Positions 50,944-59,330 of a DNA stretch of 64,000 bases are shown piece after piece. Every line of letters starts with the position of its first letter. Positions within the stretch are counted from its first letter, which is position 1. The translations under genes and the position numbers were made by a program. Where the stretch lies: contig DAOUAB010000111.1 in the NCBI GenBank assembly GCA_034434015.1, forward strand, positions 10,491 to 74,490, read 5' to 3'. Under the pieces are notes generated by a model that made no database searches, was not told where the DNA came from, and saw nothing but the letters and a program-made list of their open reading frames with translations. The DNA comes from SpSt-583 sp034434015 (lineage in GTDB: Bacteria > Chloroflexota > Anaerolineae > Anaerolineales > UBA6663).

Positions 50944-52095
50944 GTGGCTATCCAACTCTCCGTTCTGACACGAACCTTTCGCAAGCTGGTCCAAGGGGTG
51001 CTGCGTCCTCTCGTCGAGCGCTTCCCTGGGGTTTTTGCTGAATTACTGGCAGATCGCCTGGCACGCCGGCCGGTGGGCCGGGTGATGGAAGCTTTCAGCC
51101 GCCGGGGCATTCTCCTGTTCTCCGAGGAGGCTCTTGAACTAGACCCGGCTCAAGTCCTGGCATGGGCGGGTGTGGTTGCGGCGCACCTGGAGCGCCAAGA
51201 GGGCAATCCGGCCCATGATCTCTTTTATCGACACGGGTTTCACCTGCTGCGCAAACACTATTATTTGCCGTTGCCGGATGAGGCGGACCTAGCCAGCCCC
51301 TGCGGCTCGACAGCGTCTCAATTGATTGGGCTAGACATGAATGAGGCCGTCGGCCTTGACCTGCTGGAGCAGGTGCTTCCAGCCTATGTTGAAGAGTTCC
51401 GGGCGCACTTTCCACTCCAACCCACTGGCAATCCCCGCGATTTTTACCTCATCAATGGCGGGTATATGGCCGTGGACGCTCACGTGTATTATGGCTTGAT
51501 CCGCCACCTTAAGCCCGGTCGGATTATCGAGATCGGCTCCGGTTTCTCGACTCTGCTAGCAGGGCAGGCCTGCCTAAAGAACCAGGAAGAGACCGGCCGC
51601 GCCGTCCAACTGATCGCGCTGGAGCCTTACCCCTGGGACATCTTAAGAGAAGGTATTCCTGGTTTATCCCAACTGATCCCGGTCAAGGTGCAGGATGCGG
51701 ATCTGGCCCTGTTCACAGGGCTGCAAGCCGGGGACTTCTTGTTTATCGACTCGAGCCATGCGCTACGCACGGGAGGCGATGTGCAGATGGAGTACCTGGA
51801 GATCCTGCCGCGGCTCTCTCCTGGGGTTCTGGTTCACGTCCACGACATCAGCCTGCCCAAACCTTACCCGCGCGTTTACTTCGAGAATCAGCTCTATTGG
51901 AATGAGCAGTACTTGCTCCAGGCCTTCCTCGCCTTCAACAAACGGTTTGAAGTGTTGTGGCCGGGTAATTATCTGATGGAGCGCTACCCGGAGCGGATGC
52001 GGGCGGTGTTTCCGGAGTTTGATGTGATGCGGCAACACTATCCTTTGTCGGAGCCATCCGCCTTCTGGATGCGGGTCAGGCAGGCGAGCGCCTGA
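50944..52095 (+). CDS. SAM-dependent methyltransferase-like protein
   Basis: The 383-residue protein has an N-terminal helical part and a methyltransferase_24-like domain: RIIEIGSGFSTLLAGQA, LIALEPYPWDILREG, DFLFIDSSHALRTGGDV and VHVHDISLPKPYPRVYF. Similar proteins in polysaccharide and secondary-metabolite loci act on sugars or peptides; substrate unknown. The GTG start is the only reasonable one. It follows the transglutaminase-like gene by 20 bases. Confidence 0.78.
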   Translation: MAIQLSVLTRTFRKLVQGVLRPLVERFPGVFAELLADRLARRPVGRVMEAFSRRGILLFSEEALELDPAQVLAWAGVVAAHLERQEGNPAHDLFYRHGFHLLRKHYYLPLPDEADLASPCGSTASQLIGLDMNEAVGLDLLEQVLPAYVEEFRAHFPLQPTGNPRDFYLINGGYMAVDAHVYYGLIRHLKPGRIIEIGSGFSTLLAGQACLKNQEETGRAVQLIALEPYPWDILREGIPGLSQLIPVKVQDADLALFTGLQAGDFLFIDSSHALRTGGDVQMEYLEILPRLSPGVLVHVHDISLPKPYPRVYFENQLYWNEQYLLQAFLAFNKRFEVLWPGNYLMERYPERMRAVFPEFDVMRQHYPLSEPSAFWMRVRQASA

Positions 52096-52267
52096 GGGGT
52101 GATGCTTGTCTTGTGCGCCGGACTGCCCGGCTGCGTTTGACCGGCCTGCCGTTTTAGGGCCGGCCCCTTTCATCTCCTGTTTGCAGGCGTGCCCTGAGCC
52201 GTTCCCTGACAACGCCGATCCGAGCGACGCGCGTTGTACTGACATCCGGGTGAAATGTGTGGCTGGG

Positions 52268-52273
52268 TATAAT
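52268..52273 (+). promoter_or_regulatory. -10 box before the deoxyhexosamine module
   Basis: A perfect TATAAT lies in the 249-base gap 52096-52344, with CTGACA at 52239-52244 too far (23 bases) to be an ideal -35. It suggests an internal promoter for the three sugar-nucleotide genes. Confidence 0.5.
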
Positions 52274-52282
52274 GAAGGGTCT

Positions 52283-52348
52283 ATGGCTGATCCGATTGGG
52301 CACGAGGGCGTGGCAGACTCCCCTCACGGGAAGGGCAGGCGCCAATGA
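52283..52348 (+). CDS. possible 21-codon upstream ORF (leader peptide)
   Basis: An ATG nine bases after the TATAAT box opens a 21-residue frame starting MADPIGHEGV whose TGA overlaps the ATG of the reductase (ATGA). It would be read from a near-leaderless transcript and coupled to the downstream gene. No conservation can be judged from one sequence. Confidence 0.3.
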   Translation: MADPIGHEGVADSPHGKGRRQ

Positions 52349-53223
52349 AGGTCTTGATTCTAGGGGCCACCGGCATGTTGGGTCATAAACTGATCCAGGT
52401 GTTGGGCGGCCGATTCGAAGCGGTCGGCACGGTGCGCGGCAGCGTCGCTGCTTACCAGCATCATCCCGTCCTGGGCGGTCTGTCACTGCTGGGCGGCGTG
52501 CAGGCCGAGGATCTCGATAGCGTAATCCGCGCAATCGCTACGGCCCGGCCGCAAGCAGTGATCAACTGCATCGGCTTGATCAAACAACTCCCCGGCGCCA
52601 AAGACCCGCTTCCCAGCCTGACGCTCAACGCGGTGTTCCCGCATCGCCTGGCGCAACTTTGCCAGGCGGCCGGGGCACGGCTGGTGCACATCAGCACCGA
52701 TTGTGTGTTTTCAGGACGAAAAGGCCGGTACACCGAGAGCGATCCCTCGGACGCCGAGGATCTGTATGGCCGCACGAAGTTTCTCGGCGAGGTAAGCGGG
52801 CCCGGCCGCCTGACGTTGCGCACCTCCATCGTCGGTCGTGAGTTGGGCACGCGCTCGGGCCTGTTCGAATGGTTTATCGGGCAGCGGGGCCGGAGCGTGA
52901 ACGGCTACGCCCGCGCCATCTACTCGGGCTTTACCACCCAGGTGTTGGCGGACCTGATCGCTGACCTGCTGGAGCAACATCCGGATCTGGAGGGCCTGTG
53001 GCAGGTGTCGTCTGAGCCGATCAGCAAGTACGATCTCCTGCAGTTGCTCAATCAGGCGCTGCAGCTGGGGATCCGCGTGAACCGCGACGAGGCGTTCTTC
53101 TGCGATCGCAGCTTGGACAGCACCCGCTTCCGCCAGGCCACCGGCTTCACGCCGCCCTCCTGGGAAGACATGATCGCCCGGCTGGCGCACGACCCGACCC
53201 CGTACTCTCAACTTCATTCCTGA
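52345..53223 (+). CDS. RmlD-like NDP-sugar 4-ketoreductase
   Basis: The 292-residue SDR protein starts with KVLILGATGMLGHKLIQVLG and contains the STDCVFSG segment and a YGRTKFLGE (YxxxK) active site, like dTDP-4-dehydrorhamnose reductase. With the dehydratase and 2-epimerase that follow it should reduce the 4-keto intermediate of an N-acetylated L-6-deoxyhexosamine. It lacks the C-terminal cupin domain of CapF/WbjC (FucNAc route), which favours the WbvR-like reductase of L-quinovosamine synthesis (inference). Confidence 0.85.
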   Translation: MKVLILGATGMLGHKLIQVLGGRFEAVGTVRGSVAAYQHHPVLGGLSLLGGVQAEDLDSVIRAIATARPQAVINCIGLIKQLPGAKDPLPSLTLNAVFPHRLAQLCQAAGARLVHISTDCVFSGRKGRYTESDPSDAEDLYGRTKFLGEVSGPGRLTLRTSIVGRELGTRSGLFEWFIGQRGRSVNGYARAIYSGFTTQVLADLIADLLEQHPDLEGLWQVSSEPISKYDLLQLLNQALQLGIRVNRDEAFFCDRSLDSTRFRQATGFTPPSWEDMIARLAHDPTPYSQLHS

Positions 53224-53232
53224 GGAATCTGT

Positions 53233-54288
53233 ATGCTGACTGACAAACGCATCGTCATCACCGGCGGCACCGGCTCACTGGGCAAAGTGCTGGTCCATCG
53301 CCTGCTCGCCGGTGAGCTGGGCCGGCCTCGCAAGGTCGTAGTCTTCTCGCGCGATGAGGCCAAGCAGCATGGAATGCGCATGGAATACCTTCAGCGCCGG
53401 GCGGCCACCGATGAGGTCATCTACCGCAATTTTGAGCAGCTCCTCGAGTTCCGCATTGGCGATGTGCGCGACTTTCACGCGGTCAGCGCCGTGCTGCGGG
53501 ATGCTGATGTCGTCTTTAACGCCGCGGCCCTCAAGCAGGTGCCCACCTGTGAGTACTTTCCTTTTGAGGCAGTCCAGACCAACATCGGCGGCCCGGAGAA
53601 CATCGTCCGGGCCATCAGCGAGCAGCGCCTGCGTGTCCAGACGGTGATCGGCATCTCGACCGACAAGGCCTGCAAGCCAGTCAATGTGATGGGGATGACC
53701 AAGGCCATTCAGGAGCGCGTCTTCATCCGGGCCAACCTGGATTGTCCGGAGACACGCTTCATCTGCGTCCGCTACGGGAACGTCCTGGCTTCGCGTGGCT
53801 CGGTGATTCCGCTCTTCCACGAGCAGATTCGCAACGGCGGCCCCGTGACGATCACTACGGCGGACATGACGCGCTTCCTGCTAAGCCTCAACCAGGCGGT
53901 GGACGTGATCTTCGCAGCATTGCGTGAAGCCCATCCGGGCGAGACTTACATCCCTCGGGTCCCCTCCGCCCGCGTCACCGATATCGCCCAGGTCCTGGTC
54001 GGCGACCGGCCGGTCAAGATGCTGATGACCGGGATCCGCCCCGGGGAAAAAGTGCACGAGATCCTGATCTCGGAGGAGGAAGTGCATCGTACCGTCGCGC
54101 GAGGCAACCACTACGTGATCGTCCCAATGCTGCCGGAGTTGCGGCGCGATGGCCTGGGCGGCCCGGCTCTGGAATGCGAGTACAGCTCCGCCGATAATGT
54201 GATCTCCAGGGACGAGTTGCGCGAGTTGCTGGAGCAGCATAATTTGCTCGCTCTGGACGCGATCCCCGAAGGCGAGCTGCTCCGCTGA
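53233..54288 (+). CDS. UDP-GlcNAc 4,6-dehydratase/5-epimerase (CapE/FnlA/WbjB type)
   Basis: The 351-residue short-form CapD-family enzyme has IVITGGTGSLGKVLVHRLL, FNAAALKQVP, S142-T-D-K145 and M153-GMT-K157. The Met in place of the catalytic Tyr of YxxxK is a known trait of the CapE/WbjB group that makes the UDP-2-acetamido-2,6-dideoxy-beta-L-arabino-4-hexulose. It is 9 bases after the reductase and 20 bases before the epimerase. Confidence 0.9.
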   Translation: MLTDKRIVITGGTGSLGKVLVHRLLAGELGRPRKVVVFSRDEAKQHGMRMEYLQRRAATDEVIYRNFEQLLEFRIGDVRDFHAVSAVLRDADVVFNAAALKQVPTCEYFPFEAVQTNIGGPENIVRAISEQRLRVQTVIGISTDKACKPVNVMGMTKAIQERVFIRANLDCPETRFICVRYGNVLASRGSVIPLFHEQIRNGGPVTITTADMTRFLLSLNQAVDVIFAALREAHPGETYIPRVPSARVTDIAQVLVGDRPVKMLMTGIRPGEKVHEILISEEEVHRTVARGNHYVIVPMLPELRRDGLGGPALECEYSSADNVISRDELRELLEQHNLLALDAIPEGELLR

Positions 54289-54308
54289 CCCGGGCCCAGA
54301 CCTTCCTC

Positions 54309-55397
54309 ATGAAAGTTATCACCTTCTTGGGCACGCGCCCGGAGATCATCCGGCTGAGCCTAATAATCGCGAAGCTGGATCGGCTCTGCCAGCACGTCGT
54401 CGTGCACACCGGGCAGAATTTCGACCCTAACCTGAGCGACGTCTTTTTCCAGCAGCTCGGGGTGCGCGCCCCCGATCACTACCTGGGCGCCCGCGGCTCG
54501 TTTGGCGAACAGATTGGCACCATCCTGGCTGCCAGCGAGCGGGTGATGCTTGAGGAGAAGCCCGATAAGTGTTTGGTGCTGGGTGACACCAACAGCAGTC
54601 TGGCCGCGATCATGGCCAAGCGGCTGGGCATCCCGGTCTATCATATGGAGGCTGGCAACCGCTGCTACGACGACCGAGTGCCGGAGGAAGTCAACCGGCG
54701 CATCATCGATCATTCCAGCGATGTGCTGCTGCCCTACACCGAACGCAGCCGCCAGAACTTGCTGCGCGAGGGCCTCCCAGGCCAGCGCCTCTATGTCACC
54801 GGGAACCCGATTTACGAGGTCATCCGGCACTACGATCCGCAGATCCGCCAATCGACGATCCTGGATCAGCTGGGCCTGCAGCCCGCCCGTTACTTTCTGG
54901 TGACTATGCACCGCGCGGAAAATGTGGATATCGAGGCGCGATTGCGCGGCCTGGTGGCCGGTCTGGACCGCGTACAGCGGCGCTTCGGATATCCGGTGGT
55001 CATCAGCACGCACCCGCGAACCCGGGCGCGCCTGCAGTCGTTCGCCGTGGCCGCCGACAACCCGGCCCTGTGCTTCCTGGAGCCGTTCGGCTTCTTCGAT
55101 TTCATCAGCCTGGAGCGCCAGGCATTCTGTGTGCTCAGCGACAGCGGCACGGTCCAGGAGGAGTGCGCGATCTTTGGCGTGCCGAACGTCACCATCCGCG
55201 ACGTCACTGAGCGGCCCGAGACTCTGGAATGTGGCAGCAACATTCTGAGCGGTGCGGACCCGGACTCGATCGAGCGCTGCGTGGTCGCGGTGGTCGGCCA
55301 GATCGCCCGCTGGTCGCCGCCCCGGGAATATGTGGTGGACAATGTCTCGGACGTCGTGCTGAAGATCGTCCTGGGCTATCTGCATCCATGGCGTTGA
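54309..55397 (+). CDS. non-hydrolysing UDP-sugar 2-epimerase (WecB/CapG/FnlC type)
   Basis: The 362-residue enzyme has ITFLGTRPEIIRLS, VVHTGQNFDPNLSDVFF, LVLGDTNSSLAAIMA, HMEAGNRCYDDRVPEEVNRRIIDHSSD and the late SDSGTVQEECAIFGVPNVTIRDVTERPE, all typical of GT-B fold UDP-GlcNAc 2-epimerases. As the third enzyme of the module it would invert C2 of the L-deoxyhexosamine. Its end overlaps the following glycosyltransferase by 10 bases. Confidence 0.92.
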   Translation: MKVITFLGTRPEIIRLSLIIAKLDRLCQHVVVHTGQNFDPNLSDVFFQQLGVRAPDHYLGARGSFGEQIGTILAASERVMLEEKPDKCLVLGDTNSSLAAIMAKRLGIPVYHMEAGNRCYDDRVPEEVNRRIIDHSSDVLLPYTERSRQNLLREGLPGQRLYVTGNPIYEVIRHYDPQIRQSTILDQLGLQPARYFLVTMHRAENVDIEARLRGLVAGLDRVQRRFGYPVVISTHPRTRARLQSFAVAADNPALCFLEPFGFFDFISLERQAFCVLSDSGTVQEECAIFGVPNVTIRDVTERPETLECGSNILSGADPDSIERCVVAVVGQIARWSPPREYVVDNVSDVVLKIVLGYLHPWR

Positions 55398-56251
55398 CTG
55401 AGGCGCAACCCCTCGTCTCTATAATCACTCCGGTCTACAACGGGGCCGCCTACCTAGATTCCCTGATCCAGAGTGTCCTCCAGCAGGATTATCCTCGCAT
55501 CGAGCACATCGTCATCGACGACGGCTCGACGGACGATGGCGCCACGGCAGCGGTGTTGCAGCGCTACCCGCACCTGCGCTGGTGGTCGCGCCCGAACCGG
55601 GGTCAATACGCTACCCTGAACGAGGGCCTGGCTGCCGCGCAGGGGGCGGTCGTCAGCCTGATCAACGCGGACGACGAGTACGTCGTCCCGTCAGCGATCA
55701 GCGCGGCCCTGGCTCACTGGAAGGCTCACCCGCAAGCTGATTGTGTGTATGGTCGCCTGCTGTATATCGATGCGACCGGCGCCCCTCGGCTGGCTCAGAC
55801 TCACTTGGCCGGCCCCTGGCCGCCAGCTTGGCTGAAGTACCTGTGCTTCATCGCCCATAGCTCGTTGTTTGTCAGCCGGGAACTGCTGCTCGACCGCCAG
55901 TTGTGGTTCGACTCAACGCTCTGCTGCACCGGCGACTGGGATTGGCTGATCCGCCTGGCCGAGGCCGGCGGTCGTTTCAGTTTTGTGGACCGGCCACTCT
56001 CGCGCTATCGCCTGCAGGCTGACCAGATGACGCAGACGCGCGCCAGCCGGATCATGGCCGAAGAGCGCGAAATTTGCCGCCGTTACGGCGTCAGCTATCA
56101 TTTTCACCGCGCCCTGTCCGGCCTGGCGAGCCTCCATGATGCCGCCTGGCTCGGCTGGGCCGTCTTGCGCTGGGGAGGCCCGGCGGCCCTGGTCCGCCGC
56201 GTGGCCGCTTGGAGGGCGCGGCGTTTGGCCTTGCGCCGGCTGGCGCGGTGA
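55388..56251 (+). CDS. GT2-family glycosyltransferase
   Basis: The 287-residue GT-A enzyme has VSIITPVYNGAAYLDSLIQSVL, HIVIDDGSTDDGAT, SLINADDEYVVPS (DXD-like region) and GDWDWLIRLAEAGGRFSF. The ATG lies inside the end of the 2-epimerase gene, so translation is probably coupled. A candidate to transfer the deoxyhexosamine made just upstream. Confidence 0.87.
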   Translation: MALTEAQPLVSIITPVYNGAAYLDSLIQSVLQQDYPRIEHIVIDDGSTDDGATAAVLQRYPHLRWWSRPNRGQYATLNEGLAAAQGAVVSLINADDEYVVPSAISAALAHWKAHPQADCVYGRLLYIDATGAPRLAQTHLAGPWPPAWLKYLCFIAHSSLFVSRELLLDRQLWFDSTLCCTGDWDWLIRLAEAGGRFSFVDRPLSRYRLQADQMTQTRASRIMAEEREICRRYGVSYHFHRALSGLASLHDAAWLGWAVLRWGGPAALVRRVAAWRARRLALRRLAR

Positions 56252-56269
56252 AGACGCACGGAGACAGGT

Positions 56270-57247
56270 ATGCCGGCGGTCAGCGTCGTCATCCCGGTTC
56301 ATAACGGCGCCGCCTTCATCGGTCGCGCGATCCGCAGCGTCCAGACCCAGACCCTGGCGGATTGGGAGTTGATCGTGGTGGACGACGGCTCCACCGATGA
56401 CACGGCGCAGATCGTCGCCGGATTCGCCGATCCCCGGGTGCGCTATCTGCGCCAGTCCAATCAGGGGCCGAACGCGGCTCGCAATCGGGGCCTTGCCCTG
56501 GCCGGAGGCGCCTGCGTGGCCTTCCTGGACGCCGACGATTGGTGGTTGCCGGGCAAGTTGAGCGCCCAAATGCGCCGCCTTGCGGAATGGCCGGGAGCCG
56601 GCCTGGTTTATAGTTCTGCGCAGATCTACTCGGAGGAAGGCCGCCTGATCGGCTGCGAATGGGCGCGTGTGGAGGGGCGGGCGCTGGAGACGCTGTTGTT
56701 TGGCAATTGGGTCACCGGCTCGGCCTCGTCTGTCTTGATTCCGCGCGAGGTGTTTGCGGCTGTGGGCGGGTTCAACGAAACCCTGCGTCATCTGGAAGAC
56801 TGGGAGATGTGGCTACGCATCGCGGCGGCTTATCCGCTGGCTGCCGTCCCGGCTCCGCTTGTGGCCATCACGCGCCGGTCGGAAAGCAATAGCCGGCAGG
56901 CGGCCGAGATGAACGCCGGCGTCCTGCGAGCGCTGCAGATTGCGTTTGAGACCTACGCCGCCCATTGTGTTTCGCTCAGACAGCGTGCTTTTGCCAGCGC
57001 CCACGTCCTGGCCGGCACTTACTTCGGCGCGGTCGGTCAATATGCCCAGGCCCGCCGCTCGTTCTGGTCTGCGTTGCGGCTGGACCCGTGGGTCCCGAGC
57101 ACCTACGGGCGCCTGGCCTTCACGTTTTTGGGGGGACGACTAAATCGCCTGGGCCGGCGGCTCAAAACGCGTTGGCAGGGCGAAGTGGCGCGCCGCCGGC
57201 TTCAGGCCTGGGAAGGGAAGCGGTCGGCTGCGGGAGCGCCTGATTGA
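56270..57247 (+). CDS. GT2-family glycosyltransferase
   Basis: The 325-residue GT-A enzyme has VSVVIPVHNGAAFIGRAIRSVQ, LIVVDDGSTDDTAQ, AFLDADDWWLPGKL and HLEDWEMWLRIAAAYPLAAVP. Basic helical C-terminus. Starts 18 bases after the previous gene and overlaps the next one by four bases. Confidence 0.87.
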   Translation: MPAVSVVIPVHNGAAFIGRAIRSVQTQTLADWELIVVDDGSTDDTAQIVAGFADPRVRYLRQSNQGPNAARNRGLALAGGACVAFLDADDWWLPGKLSAQMRRLAEWPGAGLVYSSAQIYSEEGRLIGCEWARVEGRALETLLFGNWVTGSASSVLIPREVFAAVGGFNETLRHLEDWEMWLRIAAAYPLAAVPAPLVAITRRSESNSRQAAEMNAGVLRALQIAFETYAAHCVSLRQRAFASAHVLAGTYFGAVGQYAQARRSFWSALRLDPWVPSTYGRLAFTFLGGRLNRLGRRLKTRWQGEVARRRLQAWEGKRSAAGAPD

Positions 57248-58242
57248 GCCCGGCCGATCCGGACCGGCCAGTTCCGCCGGCCGCCGCGCTCGAGGGGGCG
57301 CCGAATCTTGCCGGTGAGCCGTGCGTCCAGCTCTCGGTCGTCGTCTGCACGTACCGGCGCGTCGACAAACTTGAGGCCTGTCTGGCCTCGCTCGCCGCTC
57401 AGTCATTGCCGAAAGATCAGTTCGAGGTGATTATCGTGAACAACGCGCCGGATGAGGCGGCCCGCGTCCAGCAGGTGGTCTCAAACGTCTTTGCAACGAC
57501 TGGCCTGGCCTGGCGCGTTGTCCAGGCAGATCGGCCCGGGCTGTTCCACGCCCGCAATGCGGGGCTGGGCGCCGTCCAGGGCGAGATCGTTAGCTTCATC
57601 GACGACGATGCCACCGCCTCCCCGGATTGGCTTTGGCAGCTTGCGCGCGCTTTCCGCGAGCATCCCCAGGCTGGCGTCATCGGCGGTCATATCGTGCTGG
57701 TACCGCCGGAGCCGCGCCCGTATGTCTTGCGCGGAGGCCGCGAGCGCTATTGGAGTCATTTCGTGACGCAATATCCAGACTATGTTGAGGTGACAAATTA
57801 CTGGGAGTTTCCCTGGGGTGCCAACTGGTCGGCGCGCCGAGACGCCTTGCGGCGAGTCGGCGGGTTTCCGACAGATTTTAAGGGTTTTGCGAATTTTGAG
57901 CGGCGCGGCCTGGCTGTGATCGGCGATGACCTCATCGCTGCTGGCCGGATCATGCAACTGGGTTACCGGATTGCCATCTTGCCACAGGCCATCGTTTATC
58001 ATCATGTGGATGCCAGCCGGTACACGCTCCGCCACATCTGGCAGCGCATTCTCGCCGCCACCTTTTTTCGTTCCCTGGCACGTCGTCACCTGGAGGCGGC
58101 ACCCTCCCGGCTGGGCATCGCCTATGAGCGGGCCAAAATCCCGGCGCTCCTGCGGCGGCAAGGCCCGGTGTTCCTGGTTGTCTGGGAGATCGCCTGCCAT
58201 CTCGCCGCGCGCCTGCTGGTGCTGGTCTGTCGTCTGCGCTGA
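57244..58242 (+). CDS. GT2-family glycosyltransferase
   Basis: The 332-residue GT-A enzyme has LSVVVCTYRRVDKLEACLASL, VIIVNNAPDEAARV, SFIDDDATASPDWL (DDD motif) and the late GDDLIAAGRIMQLGYRIAILPQAIVYHHV acceptor-side motif. The TTG start overlaps the preceding stop (TTGA). This is the last gene of the lower-GC block. Confidence 0.85.
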   Translation: MSPADPDRPVPPAAALEGAPNLAGEPCVQLSVVVCTYRRVDKLEACLASLAAQSLPKDQFEVIIVNNAPDEAARVQQVVSNVFATTGLAWRVVQADRPGLFHARNAGLGAVQGEIVSFIDDDATASPDWLWQLARAFREHPQAGVIGGHIVLVPPEPRPYVLRGGRERYWSHFVTQYPDYVEVTNYWEFPWGANWSARRDALRRVGGFPTDFKGFANFERRGLAVIGDDLIAAGRIMQLGYRIAILPQAIVYHHVDASRYTLRHIWQRILAATFFRSLARRHLEAAPSRLGIAYERAKIPALLRRQGPVFLVVWEIACHLAARLLVLVCRLR

Positions 58243-58316
58243 ACGACGCCCGAGGCGACGCCGCTGGAAGCCGCAAACCGGAAAGTTGCTGGCAGGCCAG
58301 GTGCGTGCTTTTCGCC

Positions 58317-59315
58317 ATGAACTCCGGGCTTGTCACCGTCGTCATCCCCTGTCTCAACGAAGCGCGCCGTCTGCCCGGCGTCCTGGACGCCCTGGCCGCC
58401 CAGACCGCGCCGCCGGGCGAGATCATCGTGGTGGACGGCGGTTCGACCGACGGCACGCCCGACGTCGCCCGCTCCTGGGCGGCCGCGCATCCGGGCATCC
58501 CCCTGCGCATCTTGTCAAACCCGCACCGGCACATCCCCCACGCGCTCAACCTGGGTCTGGCGGCCGCCCGCGGCGAGATCATCGCGCGGCTGGACGGCCA
58601 TGCCCAACCCGCGCCGGATTACCTCGAGCGCTGCCTGTCGGCCCTGGCGGCGACGGGCGCCGACGTGGTCGGCGGGGCCTGGGAGGTTTGTCCGGGCGGC
58701 CCCGGCGTGGTCGCCGCGGCCATCGCCCTGGCGGTCAGCTCGCCGCTCGGCGCCGGCGACGCCCGTTATCGCCTCGCCGGCGCGCCAGCCGGCGAGGTCG
58801 ACACGGTCCCCTTCGGCTGTTTCCGGCGCGCGCTTTGGCAACGGCAGGGCGGGTATAATGAGGCGCTGCTCACCAACGAGGACTACGAGTTTAACGCGCG
58901 CGTCCGGCGAGCGGGCGGCCGCGTGTGGTTCGAGCCCGGCATCCGGTGCCGGTATTTCGCCCGGGCCACGCTGGGCGCTCTGGGCCGGCAGTACGTGCGC
59001 TACGGCTGGTGGAAGGCCCAGATGCTCAAGCGGTATCCGGGTTCGTTGCGCCTGCGGCAGGCCCTGCCGCTGGCGTGGACGGGGGTGGGGGCGCTGACGG
59101 CGCTGGGCGTCGTCGCCTGGCCGGCGCTGGCGGCGCTCTGGCTCAGCCCCTGGGTCATTTACGGGCTTGTGCTTGGAGCGAGCGCGGCGCGCCTGGCCGG
59201 CCTGCGACGATGGAAGCTGTGGGCCGCCCTCCTGGCCGCCTATGCCGTGATCCATTTTGCCTGGGGAGGGGGGGCCTGGGCCGGTCTGGTCCTGGGCAGC
59301 CGGCCGCCCGGCTAA
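58317..59315 (+). CDS. ExoA-like GT2 glycosyltransferase with C-terminal membrane segments
   Basis: The 332-residue enzyme has VTVVIPCLNEARRLPGVLDAL, EIIVVDGGSTDGTPD, ARLDGHAQPAPDYL and NEDYEFNARVRRAGGRVWF, as in succinoglycan ExoA. Three hydrophobic segments follow about residue 245, so it is membrane bound. The ATG at 58317 sets the motif at residue 7; the earlier in-frame codon at 58305 is less likely. GC returns to the high background here. Confidence 0.87.
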   Translation: MNSGLVTVVIPCLNEARRLPGVLDALAAQTAPPGEIIVVDGGSTDGTPDVARSWAAAHPGIPLRILSNPHRHIPHALNLGLAAARGEIIARLDGHAQPAPDYLERCLSALAATGADVVGGAWEVCPGGPGVVAAAIALAVSSPLGAGDARYRLAGAPAGEVDTVPFGCFRRALWQRQGGYNEALLTNEDYEFNARVRRAGGRVWFEPGIRCRYFARATLGALGRQYVRYGWWKAQMLKRYPGSLRLRQALPLAWTGVGALTALGVVAWPALAALWLSPWVIYGLVLGASAARLAGLRRWKLWAALLAAYAVIHFAWGGGAWAGLVLGSRPPG

Positions 59316-59330
59316 ACAGGAGAGGCCTGA

